DNA of 64,000 nucleotides from Comamonas testosteroni TK102 (GTDB taxonomy: Bacteria > Pseudomonadota > Gammaproteobacteria > Burkholderiales > Burkholderiaceae_C), in assembly GCF_000739375.1 (NCBI RefSeq), contig NZ_CP006704.1:124001-188000 (forward strand). The letters run 5' to 3'. The notes under the pieces are model-generated. The model was not told where the DNA came from. It ran no database searches and was given only the letters and a program-made list of their open reading frames with translations. Position 1 is the stretch's first letter, and each line of letters starts with the position of its first letter. Below are positions 26,929-36,290 of the stretch, piece by piece. Both the position numbers and the translations under genes were made by a program.

Positions 26929-28302
26929 CTATTGCTTTTTCAGCTCGACAATATAGGCATCGCGGGCCTTTACGCCATCGGCCGTGAAGTCGGTGAACAC
27001 GCCGTCAATGCCCAGACGGTAGTAAGCCAGATATTCCTGCAGCGGGTCGCCCTTGAAGATGCCCGCGAGCCGGCTGGCCTCGCTGCGGAAGGTGAAGCTG
27101 TGCACCACCAGGCCGGCCTTGTGCGCATTGGCGATCAGGCCGGTGTCCTTGAGCGTGTTGACGTCCTTGAGGCCTGCGCCGTCCTTGTAGGGAACGACGG
27201 AATGGGCCAGCACCTGGGGTTTCCAGGGACCGATGCCGTCGGCATAGGTCTTGATCTCGGCCAGGCCTGCCGGCGTCTGCATGACCGCGAAGGTGCGCGC
27301 ATCGCCGGCCAGAGTCCAGCTATAGGGGCGGCCGCTGATGAAGGTCCATTCGTCGGCAGTGATATAGCCTACGGAGCCGTCCCTGAAGTTGTAGTCGTTG
27401 CCATCGATCAGCTGCACCCCCTTGGCCCGCATGCCTGCCTTGCGCAGATACTTCAGGCTTTCGGGGTCGAAGCTCTGGATATAGATGGGCGCTTCCTTGC
27501 GGTTGAGATTGTTCCTGTCGAGCAGCGCCATCACGGCGTCCTCGAAGGGGTGCTCACCCGTTCCGCAGCTGTTGGCAATGGCCTGCTGGTTGTTCCAGAA
27601 AGGGTTCTTGGTCTCGGCGTAGACGGCAATCGTGCGGCCTGCCGCCTTGCCCCTGGCGAGTGCGATATCGATCACATCCTGTGCGCTGATCAGTGGCAGC
27701 TTGCCGTTCCATTCGCTGGGGCGGTCGGCGCGGTTGTCCAGCGTGGTGCCGCCAAACAGCGTGCGCAGCTCATGCAGGGTGAAGTCCGAGATGGACCAGT
27801 CGCCGGTGTGGTCCTCGCCATCGACCACCAGAGCCTGCAGAACCGACTTCTGATTGTTCGGATCGATGCGGTCGCTCAGGTACTGCGCGGGGCCGTTGGC
27901 GGCAATGGGCGGGTACTTCACGTTGACCAGCACGCCGGGCGTGTTGCGCTTGCGGCCAGCCACATAGGCATTGATCTTGGCGACCTCGGCGATATTGGTG
28001 CTGTCGCTGAGCCAGGCGTTGTGGCGTGCCACCAGCTGGCAGTCGCGGCTCAGGTGCATGTCCAGCTCGATCATGTCGGCACCGGCATCGATGGCTTTCT
28101 CATACGCCATCTGTGTCTGCTCGGGGTACAGGCCCGAATAGCCGCGGTGGGCGATGACCTGGGGCTGCTTGCCGTCCAGCGTCAGAAACTGCGGTGCAGG
28201 TGCCGGCGTCGGGCCGTCTCCACCGCCACAGGCGCTCAGGGCAAGGGCGGCAAGCAAGGTCAGGGCAAAGACGGGGTGGGTAGGGGACATGGTTTCAGGC
28301 AT
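26929..28302 (-). CDS. glpQ: Secreted lipoprotein glycerophosphodiester phosphodiesterase
   Basis: 457 residues from ATG 28302 (28290 and 28320 also possible). Signal peptide with lipobox LSAC, lipidated Cys25, then a Gly/Pro linker. The GDPD TIM barrel begins VIAHRGYSGLYPEQT with catalytic His52-Arg53, then Glu79 and Asp81 in IELDMH, His94 region (ARHNAW), and EASRLAG/GVFTDF at the end. It splits glycerophosphodiesters to glycerol-3-phosphate and an alcohol in the periplasm or at the outer membrane. It is about 100 residues longer than E. coli GlpQ, as in the large bacterial class. No glpT neighbour. Confidence 0.9.
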   Translation of the reverse strand: MPETMSPTHPVFALTLLAALALSACGGGDGPTPAPAPQFLTLDGKQPQVIAHRGYSGLYPEQTQMAYEKAIDAGADMIELDMHLSRDCQLVARHNAWLSDSTNIAEVAKINAYVAGRKRNTPGVLVNVKYPPIAANGPAQYLSDRIDPNNQKSVLQALVVDGEDHTGDWSISDFTLHELRTLFGGTTLDNRADRPSEWNGKLPLISAQDVIDIALARGKAAGRTIAVYAETKNPFWNNQQAIANSCGTGEHPFEDAVMALLDRNNLNRKEAPIYIQSFDPESLKYLRKAGMRAKGVQLIDGNDYNFRDGSVGYITADEWTFISGRPYSWTLAGDARTFAVMQTPAGLAEIKTYADGIGPWKPQVLAHSVVPYKDGAGLKDVNTLKDTGLIANAHKAGLVVHSFTFRSEASRLAGIFKGDPLQEYLAYYRLGIDGVFTDFTADGVKARDAYIVELKKQ

Positions 28303-28380
28303 GGATGGAGATCGCCTCATGCTTGCGGTTGTTGATGACGGTTGTGTGACCGTGCCCTCAGAGCATTTCACGCTCCGAAG

Positions 28381-28406
28381 CACAGGGCTGCGGGAGCAGC
28401 CCTGTG
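28381..28406 (-). terminator. 11-bp perfect hairpin after trpB
   Basis: CACAGGGCTGC and GCAGCCCTGTG pair perfectly around four bases, 14 bases beyond the trpB stop. No T-run follows on the minus strand. Confidence 0.55.
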
Positions 28407-28419
28407 CGGGGTGCGGCTG

Positions 28420-29622
28420 TTACAGCCCCAGCTTCCTGGCGACGTAATCGGCATCCTTGTCGCCGCGTCCCGAGAGATTGACCAGAATATGCTGGTCCTT
28501 GCCGAGCCCCGGCGCTTCGCGCATGGCCCAGGCCACGGCGTGCGCACTTTCCAGTGCCGGGATGATGCCCTCCACACGCGACAGCGTCATGAAGGCATTC
28601 AGGCATTCCTTGTCGTCCACGGACTGGTAGTCCACGCGCCCTATGTCCTTGAGATAGCTGTGCTGCGGGCCCACGCCGGGGTAGTCCAGGCCCGAGGCGA
28701 TGCTGTGCACGGCGGCCGGCGTGCCGTCGGCGTTCTCCAGCACATAGCACTTCATGCCGTGAATCTCGCCGGGCTTGCCAACCGACAGCGTGGCAGCATG
28801 GCGGCCGGGCTTGTCCACGCCTTCACCGGCAGGCTCCACGCCCACCAGATGCACGGACGCGTCACCCAGGAAGGCCGTGAAGATGCCCATGGCATTGCTG
28901 CCCCCGCCTACGCAGGCTGCCACATGGTCGGGCAGCTTGCCGTGCCGGGTCTGGAACTGTTCGCGAGCCTCACGACCCACGATGGACTGGAAGTCCCGCA
29001 CCATCATGGGAAAGGGGTGTGGGCCGACCACCGAGCCAATCGCGTAAATGGTGTTGACGGGGTCCTGCAGATAGACCTCGAAGGCGCTGTCCACGGCCTC
29101 CTTCAGCGTGGCTGCGCCGCGCGTGACGGGCACCAGATTGCAGCCCAGAATGCGCATCTTGGTGACGTTGGGGTGTTCCTTCTCGATATCCACCTGGCCC
29201 ATGTGAATCTCGCAGGGAATGCCCACCAGCGCACAGGCCGTGGTCAGGGCTACGCCATGCTGGCCGGCGCCGGTCTCGGCAATGACTTTTTTCTTGCCCA
29301 TGAACTTGGCCAGCAGTGCCTCGCCCAGGCAGTGGTTGATCTTGTGCGCCCCCGTGTGATTCAGATCCTCGCGCTTGAGATGGATCTGCGCACCGCCCAG
29401 CTGATCGGACAGGCGTCTGGCGTGAAAGATGGGGCTGGGTCGGCCCACATAGTCGGCAAACAGTGCGGCCAGCTCGTCCTGGAAATCCTGGCGCTTGACG
29501 ATCTCTTCATAGGCTGCGGCGATCTCGTCCATGCATTGCTTGAGCTCGGGTGGCACGAGCTGGCCGCCATAGGGGCCGAAGAAGCCCTGGGCATCGGGCA
29601 TGGCTTGGGGGTTCTGGGTCAT
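28420..29622 (-). CDS. trpB: Tryptophan synthase beta chain paralogue, solitary
   Basis: 400 residues from ATG 29622. PLP lysine Lys94 lies in [16 protein letters not shown], catalytic Glu116 in AETGAGQHG, the phosphate loop in [10 protein letters not shown], and [11 protein letters not shown] and [12 protein letters not shown] follow. The chemistry is indole plus serine to tryptophan. No trpA or trpF is adjacent. The stretch [19 protein letters not shown] and [20 protein letters not shown] differs from the common MGAKDVERQ.. form of operon-borne TrpB, so this may be a second copy with a relaxed role such as indole salvage. That is inference. Confidence 0.9.
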   Translation of the reverse strand: MTQNPQAMPDAQGFFGPYGGQLVPPELKQCMDEIAAAYEEIVKRQDFQDELAALFADYVGRPSPIFHARRLSDQLGGAQIHLKREDLNHTGAHKINHCLGEALLAKFMGKKKVIAETGAGQHGVALTTACALVGIPCEIHMGQVDIEKEHPNVTKMRILGCNLVPVTRGAATLKEAVDSAFEVYLQDPVNTIYAIGSVVGPHPFPMMVRDFQSIVGREAREQFQTRHGKLPDHVAACVGGGSNAMGIFTAFLGDASVHLVGVEPAGEGVDKPGRHAATLSVGKPGEIHGMKCYVLENADGTPAAVHSIASGLDYPGVGPQHSYLKDIGRVDYQSVDDKECLNAFMTLSRVEGIIPALESAHAVAWAMREAPGLGKDQHILVNLSGRGDKDADYVARKLGL

Positions 29623-29806
29623 GGCTTGTCTCCTGGGGGGTGTGCAGCAAAGCTGCATTCATAGCACATGGCGGGCTTGGGGCGCTTGCAGGCAAGTCCC
29701 GATGGCAGAGTCGTGAAAAATGCCTGCAGCCCGCACGAAGAATATGCTGACAGCTATTGTTTTGATATTTGCGACGCCCTCTCTTGCTCTGAAACACAAT
29801 AGCGAC

Positions 29807-31240
29807 ATGAAAGCCAGCTCAGCCCGCGATATTGTCTTTGCCCATGCTCTGGAAACCGCCGCTGCGCACGAGGCGCTGCCAACGGCCGAGCGCTGCACTG
29901 CCATCACGCAGGAGTGTCTGCACGCCCAGGGCAAGACCAGGGGCGGCGGCCGTGCGGCGTTCGAAAGCTTTCTGCAGGAGCGGGCGCAACGCGTGATTGC
30001 TGCGGCGCAGCTGCCTGCCGACATACGCGCGATGGCTCGGCAGCGCGCCGGCATTTCGCGCTGGATGGTGCTGGCCGTAATGGCTGCGGCGTTTGCGCTG
30101 GGTTTTGCGGGCCATGCGATCACCGACCCGCATCGGGTGGATCTGCTCTCTGCCTCCCTGATCGGTATCGTGCTGTGGAATCTGCTGGTCTATGCGCTGT
30201 TGCTGCTGACCTGGCTGCGCAGTCTGCTGCGGCGCAGGAAGATGGTGATTGCGCCGCTGCAGCCCGAACAGGGTCAGGGCGCTGGGGCAGCGCCCGGTGG
30301 CTGGCTGCAGAAGCTGCAGGCAAGGAAGTGGAGTGTTTCGCGCGGCACGGGGCTGCGCAGGATGGCGCTGAACTTCGAGCGCAACTGGTGGCAGGTCAAC
30401 CAGCGGCCGCGCCATGCGCAATGGCTTGTGTGCCTGCATCTGGGGGCTGCCATGCTGGCGCTGGGCGCGCTGGCATCGCTATGGCTGACCGGCCTGACCA
30501 GGGCGTATCAAGTGGGCTGGGAGAGTACTTTTCTCTCGCCTTCCGCCGTGCAGACCTGTCTGAACCTGCTGTTTGCGCCGGTGCAGCATCTGCTGGGTCT
30601 GGCGCCGTGGAGTCTGGCCCAGATCCAGGCGCTGCAGGGCTGGTCGGCCGGTGATGCCGCAGATGCGGGGCCGCGCTGGGTGCAGCTCTACAGCTGGCTG
30701 CTGGGCTTGATGGTGGTGGCGCCGCGTCTGCTGCTTGCGCTGTGGCAGGGTGTCAGGGGCTGGTGGTTGAGCCAGCATCTGGCCTTGCCGCTGCAGCAGC
30801 CTTATTTCCAGAGGCTGCAGCGTGATTGGGCGGGACGCGCCACGGCGCTGCTGGTGCAGCCCTACAGCCTGGACATCACGCCCGAGCGCGAAGCCGCCCT
30901 GCGCAACCATGTGGCGCAGAGCTACGGCGCTGGGGCGCAGCTTGCGCTGCTGCCGGTGCTGGCCTATGGATCGCCATTGCCGGATGCTTCGGCCATTGAC
31001 GCACAGCAGGTGCTGCTGCTCAACCTGGCTGCCACGCCCGAGGCGGAAATCCATGGCGTGCTGCTGGCGCAGGTATTGAACCGCTGGGGCGCGCAGACCG
31101 ATGTGTGGCTATGGGCGGCGGACTTTCGTGCGCGCAACAGCGGTGCCCCGGCGCGCGTGCAGGAGCGCGAGCAGCTGTGGCGGGAATTTGTGCGCAGCGC
31201 GGGATTGAACGCGACCCTGGTGCCCGGCGCAGGAGTGTGA
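29807..31240 (+). CDS. DUF2868 membrane protein, partner of the downstream GTPase
   Basis: 477 residues from ATG 29807; an upstream in-frame start at 29720 would add 29 residues with no better ribosome site. Helices are visible near 84-105, 116-138, 208-232 and 285-310 (for example RWMVLAVMAAAFALGFAGHA; LIGIVLWNLLVYALLLLTW). The C-terminal 150 residues are soluble. The membrane layout and the fixed pairing with a DUF3482 GTPase match the DUF2868 family; function unknown. Its stop overlaps the GTPase start (TGATG), so translation is coupled. Confidence 0.85.
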   Translation: MKASSARDIVFAHALETAAAHEALPTAERCTAITQECLHAQGKTRGGGRAAFESFLQERAQRVIAAAQLPADIRAMARQRAGISRWMVLAVMAAAFALGFAGHAITDPHRVDLLSASLIGIVLWNLLVYALLLLTWLRSLLRRRKMVIAPLQPEQGQGAGAAPGGWLQKLQARKWSVSRGTGLRRMALNFERNWWQVNQRPRHAQWLVCLHLGAAMLALGALASLWLTGLTRAYQVGWESTFLSPSAVQTCLNLLFAPVQHLLGLAPWSLAQIQALQGWSAGDAADAGPRWVQLYSWLLGLMVVAPRLLLALWQGVRGWWLSQHLALPLQQPYFQRLQRDWAGRATALLVQPYSLDITPEREAALRNHVAQSYGAGAQLALLPVLAYGSPLPDASAIDAQQVLLLNLAATPEAEIHGVLLAQVLNRWGAQTDVWLWAADFRARNSGAPARVQEREQLWREFVRSAGLNATLVPGAGV

Positions 31241-32799
31241 TGATGAGCGAGAGCAAGGAACTGGTTCCGATCGACCGCAGCGTTCAGTGGTGTCTGCTGT
31301 CGCACACCAATATCGGCAAGACCACGCTGACCCGTACGCTGATGGCCGACGACGTCGGCGAGATTGACGATGCCGCCCATGTGACCACGCAGTCACAGCG
31401 CTATCTGCTTCAGAAAACGCAGCAGGGTGATGAGCTGTGGCTTTGGGACACACCGGGTTTCGGCGACTCCGTGCGGCTCTATGAGCGCCTGCGGCAGCAA
31501 GGCAATCCGCTGGGCTGGTTTCTCAGCAATGTCTGGGATCGGTGGCGCGACAAGTCTTTTTACCTGAGCCAGCGTGCCCTGCTCGCCGCGCGCGACCATG
31601 CGGATGTGATGCTCTACCTTGTCAACGCGGCAGAAGACCCGGCCGATGCCGGCTACTGGAGCGCCGAGATGAACATACTGGCCTGGCTGAACAAGCCGGT
31701 CATCGTGCTGCTCAACCAGATCGGCAGCGACACCACGGCCGCTCAGACGCAGCAGGATCTGCGGCGCTGGCAGCAGGCGACGCAGAGCTTTCACAGCGTG
31801 GTGCGCGACGTGCTCGTGCTCGACGCCTTCACGCGCAGCTGGTGGCATGAGCGCAGGATGATGCAGAGCATTGCGCCACTGTTGCCTAGCTCCAAACAGC
31901 CCGCCTATCAGCGTCTGCTGGAGCAGCGGGCCTGGCAGCAGCAACAGCGCGAGCAGGCGAGCCTGGCGGTCATGGCAGAGCAATTGCTGACGGCTGCGGG
32001 GCTGCATGAAAAACTCGATCCCGAGCAAGGCCGGCTGCTGGCGCGTGCCTGGCAAAGCCTGAGCCAGCTCACCGCCAAGCTGGGCAAAGCGGCAGAGGGT
32101 GAAGAGCGGCTCGGAGCCCAGGCCAAGGCGGCCGTGCAGCGGCTGCTGCAGACTTTGCGTCAGGCCGATGTGCAGGCCACGCAGCGCTTGCTTGAGATTC
32201 ATGGACTCGACGGTCAGGCGGCCAGTCAGATTCAGGAGCAACTGCGCAGTCAGCTTCAGATCACCACGCCTGTGGATGCGCAGGCAGCCAGCTTGTGGGG
32301 GGCGTTGACTGCCGGTGCAGCCACAGGACTGGGGGCCGATCTGATGGCCGGAGGCTTGACGCTGGGTGCCGGTGCCCTGGTGGGCGCGCTGCTGGGGGCT
32401 CTCACCTTTGGCGGGGCTGCCTGGGGAGCGAACAAGATGTTCGACCAGGAGCAGCAGAGCTTTCGACTTTCTGGCGACTATCTGAACGCCAGCGTGAGCC
32501 AGGTACTGCTCAAGTACCTGCTGATCTCGCATTTTGGCCGCGGTCGCGGGCGTTACACCAGCCCGGCGGCGCCCAGCCAATGGAGTGAGCTGGCCCAGCT
32601 CACGGTGCAGGCACATGCTGCGCAATGGGCGGCACTCTGGGCGCAGTTGCGCGAAGCAAATGCCGCAGGGACGTCCACCGATGCGCAAAGAGTCGCCATC
32701 ATGGAGCTGCTCTCGCAAAGCCTGCAGCAGATCATGGCCGATCTCTATCCGGGGCTGAACGCGGACTCCGGAGTCAGAGGCGCGGAAAGCGCACCGTAA
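31240..32799 (+). CDS. GTPase/DUF3482 domain protein
   Basis: 519 residues from ATG 31240 (31243 also possible). The N-terminal GTPase domain has a P-loop SHTNIGKTTL near 21-30, a G2-like DAAHVTTQS, G3 DTPGFGDS, and a G4-like LLNQIGSD. An alpha-helical middle follows, then a glycine-rich hydrophobic stretch near 355-410 (GAATGLGADLMAGG; GALLGALTFGGAAWGA) able to insert in membrane. This is the DUF3482 architecture. With DUF2868 it forms a conserved two-gene unit; the G domain suggests a membrane-remodelling or stress role, not proven. Its last 26 bases overlap the sensor-kinase gene tail to tail. Confidence 0.88.
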   Translation: MMSESKELVPIDRSVQWCLLSHTNIGKTTLTRTLMADDVGEIDDAAHVTTQSQRYLLQKTQQGDELWLWDTPGFGDSVRLYERLRQQGNPLGWFLSNVWDRWRDKSFYLSQRALLAARDHADVMLYLVNAAEDPADAGYWSAEMNILAWLNKPVIVLLNQIGSDTTAAQTQQDLRRWQQATQSFHSVVRDVLVLDAFTRSWWHERRMMQSIAPLLPSSKQPAYQRLLEQRAWQQQQREQASLAVMAEQLLTAAGLHEKLDPEQGRLLARAWQSLSQLTAKLGKAAEGEERLGAQAKAAVQRLLQTLRQADVQATQRLLEIHGLDGQAASQIQEQLRSQLQITTPVDAQAASLWGALTAGAATGLGADLMAGGLTLGAGALVGALLGALTFGGAAWGANKMFDQEQQSFRLSGDYLNASVSQVLLKYLLISHFGRGRGRYTSPAAPSQWSELAQLTVQAHAAQWAALWAQLREANAAGTSTDAQRVAIMELLSQSLQQIMADLYPGLNADSGVRGAESAP

Positions 32800-33946
32800 A
32801 CAGGGCACCGCCACGCTCGGAGACGCCCGTGCTGACGGTGCCGCCCTGGGAGGTCACCAGAGCCTTGACGATGGACAGGCCCAGGCCCGAGCCTTCCCGG
32901 CGACGCTTGCCCGGGGCCTGGACAAAGCGCTGGAAAGGATGGGCCTGGACCTCGGTCGCAAGTCCGGGGCCCGCATCGCCCACTTCCAGGATCACCCATG
33001 ACTGGTTCTGGTGGTCGGAGCTCGCATGCACCCGGATGCTCAGCCAATGGCCGCTGCTGGCATGGCGCAGCACATTGCTGATCAGGTTGGTGGTGATCTG
33101 GCGCAAGCGGTCGGTGTCGGCTTTGATGTCGGTGCTGCCATCGCCGTCCTGCATGGGCAGATCCAGTGACAAGGTCATGTCCAGTTTTTGCAGCTGCGGG
33201 TGCAGCTCCTCGACGACATCGCCGACCAGTGTGGCGAGGTCTATGCGTTCCTTGCGCAGGGACAACTGTCCGGCGTCGGCCATGGACAGGGTGTGCAGGT
33301 CGCCGACCAGCCGTCCCAGGTGCTCGACCTGGGCCAGCAGCGTCTTCATTTCGGCCTGGCTGGAGTCGATGACGCCGTCGCAGATCGCATGCAGTCTTGC
33401 CTGCAGCACCGTCAAAGGGGTGCGCAGCTCATGGGAGATGGAGGCGGCCGTGGCCAGCCGCTCCGCTTCCAGGGTCTCCAGCGAATCGACCATGCCGTTG
33501 AAGGCATCGATCATTTCTGCCATCTCTCCATGGGCATTGCCCTTGACGGCTCTGGAGGCCAGGTCGCCGCGCTCCACGCGCGCAGCCACTTCCACCATGG
33601 AGGCCAGCGGACTGGTGATGCGGCGGGAGATCCAGAAACCCACGGCCATGCCGAAAGGCAGGCTGACGGCCAGACCGATGACCAGCGACCATTTCTCGCC
33701 GAACAGGCGGTCGCCTTCCCAGTACTCGGAGTAGATCTGCAAGGCTCTGGGGCTGTCCTCCAGATCCTGGGACTTCAGCGCTTCCAGCTCGGTCTTGACG
33801 GGGCTTGGCAGGTGGCGATAGAACTCGCGGTACTGCAGCTCGGAAAACGCCAGCACGCCAATCGCCAGCGAGGCAATGGCCAGCAGCACGGCCGCCGTGA
33901 TCCACAGACCAAAGCGGACCCAGATGCGGTTCAGTCCCAGGGCCAT
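32774..33946 (-). CDS. Sensor histidine kinase (BaeS-like)
   Basis: 390 residues. Helices at about 12-33 and 86-107 flank a short periplasmic sensor of about 50 residues rich in Glu (HLPSPVKTELEALKS). HAMP domain near 108-160, then the H-box SISHELRTPLTV with phospho-acceptor His172, N-box LISNVLRHAS, G1 DAGPGL and G2 GSGLGLSIVKALV. Its start overlaps the response-regulator gene by 16 bases. It signals envelope stress in BaeS-like systems. Here the pair is divergent from an efflux/biosynthesis operon that it may control. Confidence 0.93.
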   Translation of the reverse strand: MALGLNRIWVRFGLWITAAVLLAIASLAIGVLAFSELQYREFYRHLPSPVKTELEALKSQDLEDSPRALQIYSEYWEGDRLFGEKWSLVIGLAVSLPFGMAVGFWISRRITSPLASMVEVAARVERGDLASRAVKGNAHGEMAEMIDAFNGMVDSLETLEAERLATAASISHELRTPLTVLQARLHAICDGVIDSSQAEMKTLLAQVEHLGRLVGDLHTLSMADAGQLSLRKERIDLATLVGDVVEELHPQLQKLDMTLSLDLPMQDGDGSTDIKADTDRLRQITTNLISNVLRHASSGHWLSIRVHASSDHQNQSWVILEVGDAGPGLATEVQAHPFQRFVQAPGKRRREGSGLGLSIVKALVTSQGGTVSTGVSERGGALFTVRFPRL

Positions 33947-34653
33947 AGACGATAGCCAATACCGCGCACGGTCTCGATCAGTCCGTCCTGTCCGGCCAGT
34001 TGCAGCTTGCGGCGCAGCTTGGAGAGATGGGAGTCGATCACCCGCTCCAGCGCGTCGCTTTCCGGCAGGCAGTTCTCAATCAGGTAGGCGCGTGAAAAAC
34101 AGCGGCGCGGCTGGGCCGCCAGACAGGCCAGCAGCCGAAATTCAGTGAGCGTCAGCGCCAGGGGAACGGCCTGGCCCCCATCGTCGTAGACGGCTGCGCT
34201 ATGGGCTTCCACGTCGATCTCTATCGGTCCGACGCGGATGGGGGCTGCCACCGGAGCAGGCTTGGCCTGGGTGCGGCGCAGCACGGCACGCACCCGTGCC
34301 ACCACTTCGGGAGGGTTGAAAGGCTTGACCACATAGTCGTCCGCCCCCAGGCGCAGTGCCAGCAGCTTGTCCACATCGTCGGCCAGGGCCGTCACCATGA
34401 TGACGGGGACATCGCTGTCGTTGCGAATCATGCGCAGCACATCCACGCCATCGACCTTGGGCAGATGGATGTCGAGCAGCACCAGGTCCGGGCGCAGCTG
34501 GCGAAAGCTCTGCAGGGCCTCCTCGCCGTCCTGCGCCATGCGAATGCGCAGTCCGTCGCGCTCCAGATAGGCGCTGAGCACGCCGGCAATGGCGGGTTCG
34601 TCTTCGACTACAAGCACCAGGGGCGTGGAAGCAGGTTGAGCAAAAGTAGCCAT
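33931..34653 (-). CDS. OmpR-family response regulator (BaeR-like)
   Basis: 240 residues from ATG 34653. Receiver domain with acidic pocket EDEP, phosphorylated Asp61 in LVLLDIHLP, Thr/Lys switch residues (VTALA; DDYVVKPFNPPE), then an OmpR-type winged helix with LTLTEFRLLACLA and SHLSKLRRKL. It is translated ahead of, and overlapping, the kinase gene. The 13-base palindrome GCACATTATGTGC at 34709 lies upstream between it and the divergent efflux operon. Confidence 0.94.
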   Translation of the reverse strand: MATFAQPASTPLVLVVEDEPAIAGVLSAYLERDGLRIRMAQDGEEALQSFRQLRPDLVLLDIHLPKVDGVDVLRMIRNDSDVPVIMVTALADDVDKLLALRLGADDYVVKPFNPPEVVARVRAVLRRTQAKPAPVAAPIRVGPIEIDVEAHSAAVYDDGGQAVPLALTLTEFRLLACLAAQPRRCFSRAYLIENCLPESDALERVIDSHLSKLRRKLQLAGQDGLIETVRGIGYRLWPWD

Positions 34654-34708
34654 GGTTTTGTGTGCAGCAAAGTCATGCATCTGCGGGACTCCCTGAATCT
34701 TGTTGTTT

Positions 34709-34721
34709 GCACATTATGTGC
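34709..34721. promoter_or_regulatory. Palindromic operator candidate between response regulator and efflux operon
   Basis: GCACA-TTA-TGTGC is a perfect 5-bp inverted repeat in the 227-base divergent region. OmpR-type proteins more often bind direct repeats, so the site could serve another regulator. Confidence 0.4.
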
Positions 34722-34880
34722 GTTGCCGCTGCAATCAACGAATGGCGGCGGCTCTCCATAATTCCTACATAAACCCTGCAATCTGGCGAAAGCTTGCTGC
34801 CGTCCAATGGCGAGGATGGAAAGCTGTTTCCGCTTTCTGCAGGTTCCCGGGTGACACCTATAGCTTGAGCCAACTGCGCT

Positions 34881-36290
34881 GTGATATTTCCCTCCCACGT
34901 CTCGCGTCTTCGCATGGGCAGCCTGTGTCTGTGTGCCTTGTCGTTGCTGGCAGGCTGTGCTGCGCCCGAGGCAGTCAGGCTGGACCGGACCACGCCACCG
35001 CAGTGGCAGCAGCAGGCGTCGGCTCAGAAGTCGGACTCTGCGGAACTGGCACGCTGGTGGCGTGCCTGGAATGACCCCGCGCTGAATGCGCTGGTGGACG
35101 AGGCGCTGTCCCAGAACCTTGATGTGGCCCAATCCGTGCTGCGCCTGCGTCAGCAGCGCTTGCTGGCAGGCACGGCCGATGCGGCTTTTCGCCCCACGGT
35201 CAATACCGGAGCGCGGACCCTGCAGGATATTGCGGCAGTTGACACCTACTTTCATGCCAGCATCGATGTGAGCTGGGATCTGGGCCTGTTTGGCGACTCC
35301 GCCGCAGCACGCCGTGCAGGCGCGGCCGGCGTGCTGGACGCGCAAGCCCAGCTGCATGCGGCGCGGGTGGCCCTGGTGGCCGATGTGGTGCACCGCTATC
35401 TCGATATCCGGCTGGCCCAGGTGCAGCGCGGTCTCGCCGAAAAGCAGTTGCAGCAGGCACAGCGACAGCTGCAGCTCCTGCAGGTTCGGCATGCGCAGAG
35501 ACTGGCGGATGCCCAGTCTCTGGAGCAGCAACAGCTGCAGCTGCGCACCGCAGAGTCCCAGCTGTCCACCCTGAACGAAGCCCAGGTGCGTGCCGCCCAT
35601 GCGCTGGCAGCCCTGCTGGGGCGCGAGCGCGCCGAGCCGCAATGGCTGCAGCCCAGTGCCGATGCCGGGTTGCCCGCAGTGCAGGCACTTGCCGTGCTGC
35701 CGGCAGACCTGCTGCGCAATCGCCCCGATATTCAAAGTGCCGAGGCTGCGGTGGAGCAGGCCGCGGCCGAGGTCGGCGTGTCGCGCGCGGCGCTCTATCC
35801 GCGGCTGACCCTGACGGGGTCCTTGCTGTATGCCTACAACCTGACGCGCAATCACCGCACGACTTCGGACTCCATCCCCATGGTCGGTCCGCAGATCGAT
35901 ATTCCGCTCTTTGACTGGGGTCGCCGCCGTGCCGTCGCGGACGGCAAGGAGCTGGCCCTGCAGGCCAGCATCAAGGCCTACCGCCAGGCTGTGCTCAACG
36001 GTATTGCCGAGGCGGAATCGGCGCTGGCGGCGGTTGCCGCCCAGCAGCAAAGGCAGCAGCAGCTGCAGTCCGAGAGGCAGATCCATGCCGGGCGCGAGAA
36101 GGCCCAGGCAGTGCGTCAGCAACTGGGCCTGTCCAGCGAATTTGCGGGTATCGACAACGCCCGCGCCAGCCTGCTCAACCAGAGCGAGCTGGCAACTGCC
36201 AGGGCTGCCGAGGCGCTGGCCTATGTGGCGCTCTACAAGGCCGTGGGTGCTGCGCCCATCGATGCCGCGGTCTCCGAGGTCCAGCCATGA
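34881..36290 (+). CDS. Outer-membrane efflux channel lipoprotein (NodT/OprM family)
   Basis: 469 residues if GTG 34881 is used; ATG 34914 would leave the signal peptide without a positive N-region. Lipobox LLAGC. Two OEP repeats follow: WWRAWNDPALNALVDEAL near 55-75, ARVALVADVVHRYLDIRL (coiled helix) and, in the second repeat, LLRNRPDIQSAEAAVEQAAAEVGVSRAALYPRLTL. It should trimerise as the TolC-like exit duct for the adaptor and ABC proteins encoded next. Its stop overlaps the permease start by four bases. First gene of the operon. Confidence 0.93.
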   Translation: MIFPSHVSRLRMGSLCLCALSLLAGCAAPEAVRLDRTTPPQWQQQASAQKSDSAELARWWRAWNDPALNALVDEALSQNLDVAQSVLRLRQQRLLAGTADAAFRPTVNTGARTLQDIAAVDTYFHASIDVSWDLGLFGDSAAARRAGAAGVLDAQAQLHAARVALVADVVHRYLDIRLAQVQRGLAEKQLQQAQRQLQLLQVRHAQRLADAQSLEQQQLQLRTAESQLSTLNEAQVRAAHALAALLGRERAEPQWLQPSADAGLPAVQALAVLPADLLRNRPDIQSAEAAVEQAAAEVGVSRAALYPRLTLTGSLLYAYNLTRNHRTTSDSIPMVGPQIDIPLFDWGRRRAVADGKELALQASIKAYRQAVLNGIAEAESALAAVAAQQQRQQQLQSERQIHAGREKAQAVRQQLGLSSEFAGIDNARASLLNQSELATARAAEALAYVALYKAVGAAPIDAAVSEVQP

